Source: Cristatella mucedo
Taxonomy: Eukaryota > Bryozoa > Phylactolaemata > Cristatellidae
Direction: 5' to 3'
DNA: 64,000 bases
Assembly: GCA_009760855.2 (NCBI GenBank)
Contig: WPIO01000049.1
Location: 682,001-746,000 of the forward strand
Made by a program: the position numbers and the translations under genes. The notes beneath the pieces were generated by a model, which was given only the letters and a program-made list of their open reading frames with translations, did no database searches and was not told the origin of the DNA. Shown in pieces: positions 32,425 through 43,676 of the stretch. Positions within the stretch are counted from its first letter, which is position 1; each line of letters starts with the position of its first letter.

Positions 32425-33235
32425 TACTCAGAAATTGAAAATCCCAGCCCTATAGGTGGGCTCGACCAGAATATTTCCTGATGTAGCCGCACAGTGAAGT
32501 GGTACTGTTCCAAAGTGATCTTTTACTTGCCGACCTCATCAGCTCCAGTCAACTCTGCCCACTTTTAGCTACGCAATACTGCAAAAATGTAGGCCTACTT
32601 AGAAGACAAGGATACCACAGCCATTCTGGTACATGCATTTGTGACATCCTATAAAGACTTATTTAATTAATTACTCGCTGGTCTTCCTCCCGTTGCGGTG
32701 GGTGCACAAGTCTGCAGCAAGGGTTTCCTGACGTGAAAGTCGTAATTGATATCTTACACTATTTCTCACCCGCCTGCTTCCCCATCAAGCAGTGTGTCGA
32801 CTTCACGGTTCTTTAACTTAGTTAAGCACCCCTTCATTCTCTTTCCACGACCTACCAAACCAAAATACTTATTAATCAAGCTTCGCATCCTGCTGCCAGC
32901 CCTAGTGACTCAAATAGTTTAGCTGTGACTCTACCCGACATAAAATCCTCGGAGACCGTGCTGCTAGTTCGCATTCTCTTAAAGCCTGTAATTCACAAGC
33001 GAATGACCTCGTGATATCCCCTCTGAATTTACCACATTTGAACAGAAGCTAAAAGCCCACCTGTTCCTCAGAATTTACTAGGTCCGCATGAATTGTCCTT
33101 TGTGCACTTATGGGTGCTTACAATATGCACTTTATCACTACGCAATTGATATGCTTCCTTTAGAGTGCATGCAAAGTGCCTAGACAGAGAGTAAGTTTTC
33201 TTAGGACGCCATTCAAATGTCTTATCGTTATATTT
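32425..33235 (+). mobile_element. Older LINE 1 3' fragment
   Basis: Colinear with the 3' half of the LINE 1 copy just upstream: CAGAAATTGAAAATCCCAGC, TTCCAAAGTGATCTTTTAC, GTGACATCCT, ending in GTGCCTAGACAGAGAGTAAG ... AGGACGCCATTCAAATG. More diverged than the preceding copy. Confidence 0.75.
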
Positions 33236-34430
33236 ACAAAAACAGTTTAGGGTCCGAAAGTAAGCAAACGTTAATATTAAACAGCTGAGCCGAAAGGATG
33301 GTACAACTCAAATCGCAAAGCAGAAAAAGTATTTTTAAGAGATCCCTATTTAAGAGATCCCTATCCCTATAGAGAGCCCTATTTTTAAGAGAGTCGGCGA
33401 TCGCGTTGCCAATCATACCAGGTAACGACTGCACGTAGAGTCGTAGAATTACGCCACCAAGCACGATTCGCGAGCTACGCGCCATTCAAAGCGCACTGCC
33501 CAAACGCTGCACGGTCTAAGCACGGGGAGCACGGACTCAAATAATCTCCTGTAATATTCACAGAGCCATATGACCATCGCGAATGAAATGACACTCCCGC
33601 TACTCACCCATCGCGAACACGTTGGTTGGGGGCTCCTAGTCCCGACCTTTTCAAGGTCAGTCAACCTCTCGGCAGTACCGGTTTCGGGTTTTCCGGTTTG
33701 ACGAATTACAGCGATTCGAACAAGCGTTCTGTTACTAGCCGTATGGAGCGAGAAGTTGAGGCTCCTTGTAACGAATCTTGACTTGCAATCCAAGGTCGGT
33801 CGTCGAGCACTCGCTTGTTCCTGTTTCCGATCCGGAGTTGGAAGAGTAAGGCTGCGCCGCGGTGGCTGTCCTCTTCAACTGGAGACTTCAACTTGTTTAA
33901 TGGAAATCGCTACCGCGCCCTTAGGCGCGATGCGCTTCAGATTGTAGAGCTAATCGCTCACGTTGAACGCAGGCTGGTGCTGCTCACTTTCCTATGCAAA
34001 GTTGGACGCATGGTCCACTGCCCCTCATTGCACACATAGGCCGCAGCTTTCCTCGACTGGACGTCAGCTGTTTAAGGCAATTGCTGCGCCGGTCATTCGA
34101 CCGTCGGGGTCGCTTGTTCCGCAATTTCAACCTGTCCGTCGGCCTGATCGGAGGCTAGCCTCCATCTCCTTTCACCTTGGAGCTGCCCCTTCGACGTCCA
34201 GCAATGTACGCGTGAGCTGTGAGAATTAATCCGCTACGTTACAGCACATAGGCCTGCCGTTCGTTCATCTCAAAATACATTGGCGTGTAACTTGTGGTAC
34301 CCAACTAGTATTATTATTATTATTATATTTTCATTGTATCTGTGACAATCGATTCGGATCCAATAGGCTATCATCTTTTTGGCGTTACTCGGCTGTTTTT
34401 GTCATTTAAACCGTCGGAATCTGCTGCAGC
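33236..34430. other. No recognised feature
   Basis: Includes a short degenerate repeat (TAAGAGATCCCTAT, 33,340-33,390) and an ATT run near 34,310. No coding or repeat-family assignment. Confidence 0.4.
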
Positions 34431-34434
34431 GACT

Positions 34435-35330
34435 GAAAAACTGAACGCTTGCCGTGCAGACATTCGATCCTGAATGTCGGCAAATTTCCTTAAAGTAAAC
34501 GACGATCAAATGGACCTGCTATTCATAGGACACCCCAAGCATGTGGCTTGACTAGAAGACTTTGCTCTTCTAATAGGCGATGCTGTTGTGCGACCATCAC
34601 CGCGTGCTCGGAATTTAGGTGTCGTCTTCGACAGCTATCGAAATTTTGAAAGTTTGGTTAAGAAGACTGCTTCTACAGCAATCATCCTGTCTGATCCATA
34701 TTTAAGATTAAGACCAGTCTTCCACAGTGGCTTCCACAAAATTTAGCCGTCGGTTCTGTCTCGGCTAGATTGTTGCAATTCCTTTTTGGTATGGCTACCG
34801 AAAAATGCCACTAGGCCGGTGTAGCTGGCGATGAATATGACTGCACGGCTAGTCCACAAATCTCGGAGGCCTTCTGTCTTCTTTGCTGACAAAACTTGGA
34901 TGGGTGCCGATTGATCGATGGATACAAAGCACAGTTCTTACGCTGATTCACAAGACCCGCCACGGCTTAGCTCCTTCATACCTAGCTGAACTGCTGCACC
35001 AGTTTCAGCCTCCTCGTGCCCTCAGGTCCTCTATGAACAATAAATTACCTGTTTAATTTTTCTGCTTAAAGACCTTTGGCGAAGCAAAGTTTTTCTCTTC
35101 CGGTCCTTGTCAGTGGAACTCACCTCCACAATTATTATGCAACGACACCTAATCCGCTGCCGACTGTGGCACATCCTAACCAGCCGTCCTGAGCTGCTAC
35201 TGCTATGCTACTCACTAACTCGACTGCTCTCCTGACTCTGCTATGCTTCTCAATTTCACCTTGTTTCGTGCAATGAAGTCCGTGTGCTACAGAATTCGTA
35301 CCGAAAGCCAATTCTATTGCGTAACACCCA
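34435..35330 (+). mobile_element. LINE family 2, C-terminal coding and 3' region
   Basis: Degraded reverse-transcriptase C-terminal frame: FLKVNDDQMDLLFIG, then ARNLGVVFDSYRNFESLVKK near 34,605 and MTARLVHKSRRPS near 34,840. It is followed by the ~300 bp 3' region that recurs elsewhere (ATTCGTACCGAAAGC near 35,295). This copy links the scattered 3' fragments to a LINE. Confidence 0.75.
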
Positions 35331-36124
35331 CTTATCTCTGTTCCTTTGTGGAGTAAGAGGCGGAGAGACATTATGGAGAAACAAATTAGCGAGATAGGCT
35401 GTAATGTGATGCAGCCAGCCGGAAGGCTCACGGCTGGGCCAAGCCTTCGCTTTGACTTGGTGCGGCATGGGCGATAACTAGGTTTTCTAAAAAACGGTTG
35501 ATTTTTGAAAAATAGCCGTTTACTGTTTTCAATTTTCAAAAAAGCTGTCAACAGCTGTTTTCACTTGTTTCATTATTTCACTAATTTTATTGTCAATAGT
35601 TTATTTTTGTGATGAACACCGTTTTATTATATATCTTCAGCGATAAGTAATAAAGCAATACATTTTTACCTCCAATAATAATACTTCAGGAATAGAAGTT
35701 CATTAGGCGACTTATCTGAAAGACGCGATCTTAATTTAGTACAGAAATTCGTTCAGACCGAAAAACTTTCAATGTCCGTTGATGTCGGTTTAATGGATAG
35801 AATTGCGTTGTACAATTTTTACGGAAATTTTCAGTGAGCCGGCCCGAGTTGCTGAAGTGCGTGAATTTGGACTTGGGCCACTGGAAACTGTCTTGCCCTC
35901 CGACTGCTATTGATGATCCATCTTTTTAAAGCAACGAATTCAATTCATCTTGAAGAAACAAGTTCACACTTTCAGCATCATTTGACGACTGCTCGACGAC
36001 AACTTATGCATTGTTGACTCCAAATAGACGAGACGCCAGATTTCCTGCGAAATTTAGCGTAGTTTTTGACGGTGGTTGATGCGTCTTTGAGACTGGGCAA
36101 GAGGTTAACGGCATCCTTGTTCAG

Positions 36125-37108
36125 TCACTCTTTAGCACGACACTTCAAATTTTCCACGAGCTTGGTGCTAATTTCATTATTCAGGTTAGAAAGCATGGTG
36201 AACATGAATTTTAAAATTGCGTCAGCACTCATCAACGTTTCGTCTTCATCACTTGGATTCTCAACAGCAAGTTTCACAGGCTCCATTGCCTTCAGTAGAA
36301 ATTTGAGAGCGGCAGAATCCAATGTCTTAATCATCTCAGTGCTTTGAATTCGGTTAGTCACCTGCAGATGGCGATTTCTGTCTTTAATAATGGCTCTAAA
36401 ATTGTTGGCATAGCGTTTCGGCGCATCTGCACGTCAAGGTGCAGTTCCATCTCGCGTCCGAACTCAGTTTTTACTTTGGATTGAAAGACATTTCGAACAG
36501 CTGAGTTTTTGATGAATTTGAAAAGCGTGCGTGATTTCGTAAGGAGATTGTAATTAGCGACGTGTCCTTCTAATTTATCATCGCTGATTACTTCGAAGTC
36601 CGTACCTGCTTTAAAATAGTCCATTTCATCAATATCTTCACTATCCAGCTTTAAATCGTCCATCTTAGTACTCTTCTTGTACAATGTGTCCCATACTCCA
36701 ATGTGCAGATCGTGTCTTAAGCAGAGCTGTCCGATGATATCGGTGTGGCTAATGCATTTCTTGTTTATTGCAGCGCTATCCCGAGTAGATCTAACCAACT
36801 CCCTCTCCATTGTGATTCCAAAAAACGCTCAAATGCTGTTCCATTAATTCCACTAAATCGAGAGCAGTGCGCGTGCCAAATAAATGAAGAAGAACCATCT
36901 TCATTGTTGCTTTATCGCCGCTATCATCAATGTTAACTGCAAAGAATCGCCGTCCTCTCACGGTTGTGAATTCATTCACTGTCATGCTAAACTTTACTCC
37001 TCTCTCGGGTTTTCCTTTGATGTCGGCAATCGTTTTGTTTCTCTTTTCTTCGTAGTTATCATGCACCATCTTCGTCACAGCTTTCGTTTGCTGGAAGTTT
37101 GAATCCAT
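36125..37108 (-). pseudogene. hAT-family transposase relic
   Basis: Three minus-strand blocks in order: 37,108-36,791 (KFSMTVNEFTTVRGRRFFAV, the hAT 'F-x-L/M-T-x-D/N-E-x-T' region), 36,810-36,358 (HTDIIGQLCLRHDLHIGVWD, resembling the family C-x-x-H-x-L/I-x-L step), and 36,361-36,125 (STEMIKTLDSAALKFLLKAM and onward). Frames shift between blocks. The N-terminal BED finger and the terminal dimerisation region were not recognised. Non-functional. Confidence 0.78.
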
Positions 37109-37344
37109 CCCGTGAGATTGATTGTTGTATATACTTATTTCTAGCGACAGCTAATCGATATTCCACCAATAGCTAGATTGGTAACAATCTCCTTCAGAAT
37201 CTTTCACCCCAGGAAATCGGCAATCGTTTTTTTCTCTTATTGTTCACGGGTCCTTCCTTGGATGTACACTCTCCAGTAAGTTTATAAAAATGAATTTCAC
37301 GTATTTTCCGATGGTTCTTCAACGTTTCTCCCAGTTTTTCGCCC

Positions 37345-37485
37345 AAGAGTTAAGTTGCTCGCTCTTCACGACCCAGGTCGTGTGTTCGAGTCCTGCAGTG
37401 TATGATCCTTTATTTCTACCGCAAGCGGCGATGACCGCCGCTATCGCTTTTCTGCCGATACATAAATGAGGCTTTTAAATCAGCG
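37345..37485 (+). repeat. SINE family B copy inside the hAT element
   Basis: GTCGTGTGTTCGAGTCCTGC, TACCGCAAGCGGCGATGACC and GAGGCTTTTAAATCAGC, running directly into a CA repeat. Younger than the hAT. Confidence 0.85.
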
Positions 37486-37544
37486 TACACACACGCACAC
37501 ACACACACACACACACACACGCGCACGCACACGCACGCACACGC

Positions 37545-37598
<54 letters not shown>
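37486..37598. repeat. (CA)n microsatellite with CG variants
   Basis: Starts at the 3' end of the SINE B copy and is interrupted by CGCA units. Confidence 0.96.
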
Positions 37599-37599
<1 letters not shown>

Positions 37600-38399
37600 T
37601 ACATGTAAATATATATAACGTTGTCGTGGAGTTTCCAGAACATGATGACTTTACTGCACCGTCCACATTGACCTCCTAGCTCTTCTGTAATCGGATTCAT
37701 TCGCTTTGCGGCGTATTCCCAAACTGGACATTGTTGAAAAGAACATCAATAATTGTTGATGGCACAAGATCAATTCAAGTAATGTCTTAAGTTTATTTCT
37801 GCAAAATTGCACTTTAATTTTAGTTTCTTGCGAATTTGATATAAAAATAACCATACAAAATCACTAACACATTCAAAAGACATTTTAAACAATTTTCAGC
37901 TACATATTTCATATCCACAGCGAACGTTAGAGCTTCAGTTGTAGACCTTGTGCTTTGATTCGCACGGCACACAGAACGCTGGCACAGGACCAACACCAAC
38001 AATTTATTATACTACTCACAGAGCAGAGGGAACACGACTTCCATCGCCCCTCTCTCCCACTCGAGTCTCCTCTCCTCGACCACGGCTGTGCATTCACGAC
38101 CCCGATGATGAATCCACCATCTGTTCACTAGCGGGTTATCGGCAAGTGTCAGCGCCTCATTAGAAGCGGACCACAGCTGTGCACAGGCCCCTCTCGACGA
38201 TGCTCCCAACAGCTGTTCAGGAATGGAGCGGTATCAGCCCGCACACAATCAAACCACAGACCTTTGTGTTTAAAAATTTCCGTTAGAAACAGTAAACAGT
38301 TAATAAAATTCGCCGTTTAACTATTTTTGTTTGACTTTTTGACAAGCAAAGTTTTTTTTACTGCTACTCTAGGTAGCTACAAGAAACCCTAGCGACAAC

Positions 38400-39735
38400 G
38401 CACCTCGGTTGGGTCCCAACTCGAGGAGTTCGCACGTGGAATTCGGCACCAAGTGCCGTCTCCGTTCCGTAGCGCTGCATCCCGAAGGATGCAGCTCAGA
38501 CATTCTTGAACGCCCCGCCAAGGCGAGGCGGGTTAACTGGGGCTGTCGAGGTCAGTCGGGAAATAGCCTACCTCTTTCCCTAGTCACGGTCGTATACTCA
38601 GGGAATGCTTTACGCTACGAACGCGCGAGATGCTCGTTGGAGTTAGCTAATCCTATCCCCCACCGTCGCTACATCATTCGACTTCCGTAGCGCGGATCCT
38701 CACGCAATAGCCAATTTCGCAGGAGTCCTTTCCTGCGTGCGTTTCAAGTGCCTAGAAAGAGATTTTAATTTATTTATTTTTATTTTCCAATGCGGAGCGA
38801 CAGGAGGCCGTCTGCCGTGAGACAGGATCCCGAAAATGAATTTCGCCGCTAGCGGCATGCGATCCCGCAACCCCAGCGATACCTGTCCTCTGCACTAGCC
38901 TGTTTTCTCGATCGAAGCTGGTCTTCCAATGCCGCTCAACGCAGGGCTATAATGCCTCAGCTTTTAATCGCCACTTAAATTCTACATTCAGATTCCGGTA
39001 TACCGCCTGAATGAATGTATACGTTTATCATTGCTATTTTTGGCGTCAAGCACGCGACTCGTTTTGCACCTGCTGCGCGGTCGGCGCCCAGAGAACGCAT
39101 CCGCTGCGAGCGCGTCCGCTGAGACTTAAGCGGGTCCAGGCGAGCAGGAAAAACCCGCCATGAGCGGTTTGCCGCCGCGACTTTGGCGACCTGCGAATGG
39201 CTGAATGAGTAAGTGCGGCCTTTAGCGGCGCATGCGAGGAAGGCGTTAATTTCAAAATACAGAGCTACCAGAGGCCGCCTGCCTCCAGTGTCTGTCGTCT
39301 GCATATTAATATGTCGTCTGCCCACGGTGTCGTCTGCCGTAGGACTGAACGCCGCGAAACTATGTCGTCTCGAGAGGGAAACGATCTAACGGGATAGCGA
39401 TTTTTTTACTATTGTTACCAATCAGGTAGAGTAGAAAGTGTTTCCCAGTGAGTTGTAGGACCTAGTGAAACGCCGATCAACCGAAAGTGCAAATCGCGGC
39501 TTCAAAGGGCACTTCCGGACCAGTCAGCTTAGTTGGTCCTACGCTGAACCTCCAGACGGTACATAATATGCACCTACCTTTGCAGTGTCACTCTCTCAAG
39601 ATGGCAACGATAGCCCACAGAGGCCACCTGATATAGTATCCAAGAAAGTTCGCAGAAAGGCAGCGAAGGAGAAGTTGCATATGCGTTCATATAATCGCGA
39701 GTGGTATCGGTGGCGAGTGGTATCGTGCTTGATAA
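38400..39735. other. GC-rich unassigned region with an inverted repeat
   Basis: Contains an isolated LINE-1-like tail scrap (GTGCCTAGAAAGAGATTTTA near 38,749) and an inverted repeat GTAGGACC (39,455-39,462) / GGTCCTAC (39,535-39,542). No coding assignment. Confidence 0.4.
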
Positions 39736-39739
39736 ACAG

Positions 39740-40260
39740 CATGAATAACATGATTAAAGGTGACATGCACAGGGTCAGCATGCAAGTGTGGTTTGTGGCA
39801 GCATGCACAGCGTCAGCGCCCATAAGCACACACAGGGCGATTAATATTCACAGGGACCCACTAAATGCTGTGATAAGTAGGTGCGTTTTTAGTTTCCTTT
39901 TAAATGTGGTCAAGTCAGAAGAGGTCTTGACGCAAATCGGAAGTGAGTTTGGCTTTGGGAGCATACGAACTAAAGGCACGGTCTCCAAAGGATTTGAGGT
40001 TCGTACGAGGTGTAAGTAAACGATTTGATTCCGAAAAGCGGGTGGTGAGATAGCTAGCTAGATGATGGGGTAGTAGATCTGATAGGTAGGCTGGAGCCAA
40101 AGAATGAAAGGACCTAAAAGTGAGTGACAGAGCCTTGAAGTCGATGCACTGCTTGACTGCGAGTCAGTGCAGGTCGGCGAGAAGTGGTGTGATGTGGCAA
40201 CTGCGACGCTCACGACAAACAAGCCTGGATGCATCTTATCAGATATAGCTGAAGCCGAAG
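39740..40260 (-). mobile_element. LINE family 1, 3' half without tail (minus)
   Basis: Reverse complement of LINE 1: GGTGACATGCACAGGGTCAG, ACAGGGACCCACTAAATGCT, GCACGGTCTCCAAAGGATTT, GTGCAGGTCGGCGAGAAGTG. Confidence 0.88.
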
Positions 40261-41790
40261 GCTTTTTCTGGCCTATTTTGTGCCAAGTTAAATTTTGGTG
40301 ATTTGAACCTTAGGACAGACAAGTGTCCAGAAAATAGATGGAACGTCAGCTGTGCCTTATCAACTGTCGGTATAAAGGATGCAGGTAAGTGTGAAGATGA
40401 TTGTATACAGATTTTTATTAGTCTATGCTAGAGCCTCAAAAAGTTGTGAAGTGGAGCATTGGCACACACAAGATGAGTCTTATTGGGTAATTTGTACTAC
40501 ACAGGCTGAACAGATATAATCTATACATGGATGAGCACAATTTACGCATGAATGAGCAAAATGTGTGCACGATCAATCTTTCAGATTATGACAGTGCTTG
40601 AAATCATTAGCAAAGTTTTTATGAAAAACAAAGCAGGAGGAACCAAATATGTCATAATTTATAGCTTTAGCCTTATATACTTAAATACAGGTATATGGTG
40701 AAGGTCAGTTAGTTTTAGTTAGGTTGTCGCATTGTATGCTACTGAAGAGGCTAGTCAAACGTTTCTTTCAGTGGCTTTGCAATATACCATACTTACGTCA
40801 AATTACAGACTAATTTGGGGAATTGTATTTTGACGGTTATGATTACAATTTCTTGACGGTGTCCTCCATATATATTACTAAAAAATGGTTGCTTCAGAGG
40901 GAGAGAGATGGGTAGATAAAGAGAGATAGTGGGGCCATTAGTCAAAGCTGAGTGCAGGATAGAGCGCTCGTTATCTCTTAGTGGTCGTCTTCTATCGATA
41001 GAGGGAGATGCAATAATTCACGGTTTTTCAATTTGTTCGAAGCTCTGAGCGCATAGCGGCTAATATTAATGGATGCTATTCTTTAACACGACGATTACTA
41101 TGCAGATCAACTTCAGATATATCTCGAGGACATCTGAACAGTGAAACGGGCTCCAGCAATTTATTGATGAAATTAACGTATTAGTGGTGCTGATCATTGA
41201 GCCTTTCGGTAAAATTAGCATACCTATTGCGTCATAAACTCTAAACTTGTTAATCTTAAATTGCTACTGTGAGCCATCGATAAGGAAAGCAAAGTTTTGA
41301 ACAAATTTTCGCAGCAGCTTTGACATTTATTTGTGAAGTAGCTAATTCAGATGTTCAAAAAGTGTGAAACAGCATTGCACTTCACACTGAAAATCTTATT
41401 TGAATCATATTTCAGAATTTTAGCGCTTTCATTCATTGCCCTATCGCTCTTGTAGGTTGTCGTTCAAGATCGTCAATCTTGACGGTCGTCACGTCATCTC
41501 CTGTCACCTCGATCAGTGCATAAGATCGCCTACGGCCTAAACTCTGTGGTAACGGTTCTCTAATTAAAGCGATCTGAATATGTTAATGACAGCACGAAAA
41601 TTATAAACATTAAATGGTTCTGAAACTCATTTCCGACTGTTTTTCGAATAGCATATACCGAAAGTGTGCAGACACATATCACTCGCTTTTACTAGCCCAA
41701 ATTTCAGAAGAAAATGTACGTACTTTGTTTGCAAGTCAACATACAATTTATAAAAAAGTTACAATGCAAAAGCGATATCTGCATTTGTAT
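40261..41790. other. AT-rich stretch, nothing recognised
   Basis: No exon or known repeat family recognised. Confidence 0.45.
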
Positions 41791-41794
41791 TTCT

Positions 41795-41995
41795 ATGCTT
41801 AAAGACCATCGGCGTCTAAAGCTTTTGCTCAGCCTGTCATAGACTGTAGAAATCACTCCAGCAATTCTTACGAAACGACATCTAAGCCTGTTAGCTACCG
41901 AATTCGTAACGAGACCCGCTTAGGCTTTAAGTGTGCAGTAGAAAACGCTCTTGCATAAACACCAACTTGATCTGTGTAGCTTTTCGGAGTTACAG
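41795..41995 (+). mobile_element. Degenerate LINE 2 3' fragment
   Basis: CTTAAAGACCATCGGCGTCTAAAGCTTTTGCTC and GCTACCGAATTCGTAACGAG resemble the LINE 2 3' region on the plus strand. Confidence 0.5.
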
Positions 41996-42647
41996 ATGCC
42001 TTGACGCATCAAAGTGGTTCATGCTTCTCTATTCGGGGTTCTCGGTTCGATCTCGATGTTTATTAACGTGACTGTTTCGCACTTCGCCTTATTTAAAAGG
42101 ACCCTTACGGCACTTTTCCTGTAAAACAACTAAAAAAATGACATGAGACCATGCCATAATTTTGATCTTGACGGTTATCCTGATGCTTTTCAAGCTAGTA
42201 CAAACAAGGACATGGTCGTCATCGCCAGAGAGTTTTCTGTGCCCTTGTTCCATATTGACAGCTTTTGGCTACGACACGCCCATTGCATCGCATATAGATA
42301 AGCGATTCCGAGCTGTTATTCGGCGATGGGCTGGCTGTTTTCGTTGGTATGCATATGCTGATCACTCGTATGGCACAGGTCATGTTTGCACCTGGAAAGT
42401 GTCGTCTTTTGTTCCTTTGGACCTGGTAGAATAGAAACATTAAAAGTTGAAGGTAAACATTAAAAGCGAACGCGTTCGGCTTAACCCACAGTGGGATTGA
42501 TTATCCAGCACCATCTGGGTCCTACTGCCTGTCGCAGCGAAAAGGCTGGTCTAAAGGGTTAAGAGGGTGATTCATGACCGTCCACTTCAGCATAGTAAGC
42601 AAGTGGATCGGCTACTTGAGGGTCTTGGTCAACAGGTCAAGTAGTAT

Positions 42648-42785
42648 ATAGTTCATTTGTATAGCGCCATAAGAGAATTTGATCTCTATTCATTCGCTTC
42701 ACATATGCCACGGGACTCGAGCCCAAGACCTCGGCCAGACCTTGGTCGGGGCGGGCACCTTAACCACTAGGCCAAACCAGCTCGG
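42648..42785 (-). repeat. SINE family A copy (minus)
   Basis: Reverse tail TTCATTTGTATAGCGCC, then GGGACTCGAGCCCAAGACCT and TTAACCACTAGGCCAAACCA. Confidence 0.92.
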
Positions 42786-43511
42786 CTTACCGGTGCTCAT
42801 GCTTGTTACTATCACCCAATGGAGGTGGCAGGCTTAAGCAGTTCTCCATCAAAATCACCCTGCCCAAAATGTAAACAGGTAGAGCTATAAAGCACAATTT
42901 TCGAAACCCAGTTTAGTTGCAAAGGCTATTACAGTTGCAGCTGCCGGCTCCTTTTTTTCTTGGCCGACGACTATAAGCTTATGCTCCAGTCAAACTGAAA
43001 CTGCTCCTGGACCCAATTTTGTTGAGCAGCGTAGCCAGTGAAAAAGCCACTGGTCCGTCGGTGGGGTACAATTCGGTTGAAAATGAAGCTCTGCTGAGCA
43101 GTGAATGCGTATATTATCTTGAAAATACGTAAAAAGGTGAAAGCAAAAATTCATATAAAATGTACTTGCTTTCTCACTGGAATGCACCAATGGAATAAAC
43201 TTACATAAAGGAATGTTTGATGGCATAACCTGCGCCTATAATTGCATGGTCAGCTTGTGCCCATTGCCGGCATAGCAATAAAAAAATGAATGGTCAAAAA
43301 CTTGCCAGCTTAAATGGCTCCTGTGCATGAAGAGCTGCAAAAGGCAAGACCGTAGTGACTGCGATTAAAAAAGCAGGAATTCCAGGGTTCAGCACGAGCC
43401 CAATGGCAAATGTTACCAGCTGGCCACCACATGATGACAACATGGAGGCTCGATTGGTTCTGCCTCACACAGCCCAACCCTGCCCCACACGATCAAAGCA
43501 CATGTACAGTA

Positions 43512-43676
43512 TCAAATGGACGCAAAGGAGCCCTGGAACGTTTGCTTCTTGTTGGCACTGGCTATTATGTTATCCAGCTCGGTGTTGTCCAGGTCGATGG
43601 CTGTGCGGAAGTCAGTGAGCTCCCTCGATGACTTGATGCGCTGATAATTCACACCGGTGATCATCAAGAATGAAAC
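43512..43676 (-). CDS. M6-B terminal exon: end of TM4 and cytoplasmic tail
   Basis: Acceptor GTGCACAG|GTT; 54 codons plus TGA, starting [20 protein letters not shown] and ending GSFASI. Confidence 0.94.
   Translation of the reverse strand, partial: VSFLMITGVNYQRIKSSRELTDFRTAIDLDNTELDNIIASANKKQTFQGSFASI

Larger units (their letters stand above)
35479..38391 (-). mobile_element. hAT DNA transposon, 2.9 kb, inactive
   Basis: Ends TAGGTTTTCT (35,479) and AGAAACCCTA (to 38,391) form a short inverted repeat of the Ac type (TAGGG...) with one mismatch. The flanks are GCGATAAC (35,471-35,478) and GCGACAAC (38,392-38,399), an 8 bp target duplication with one difference. Inside, on the minus strand, is a hAT transposase relic. 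A SINE B and a (CA)n tract have been inserted. Subterminal sequence is AT-rich. Confidence 0.82.

Noticed and set aside
37416-37700. Cys-Val-rich minus-strand open frames
   Set aside because: Products of the (CA)n tract next to a SINE B.
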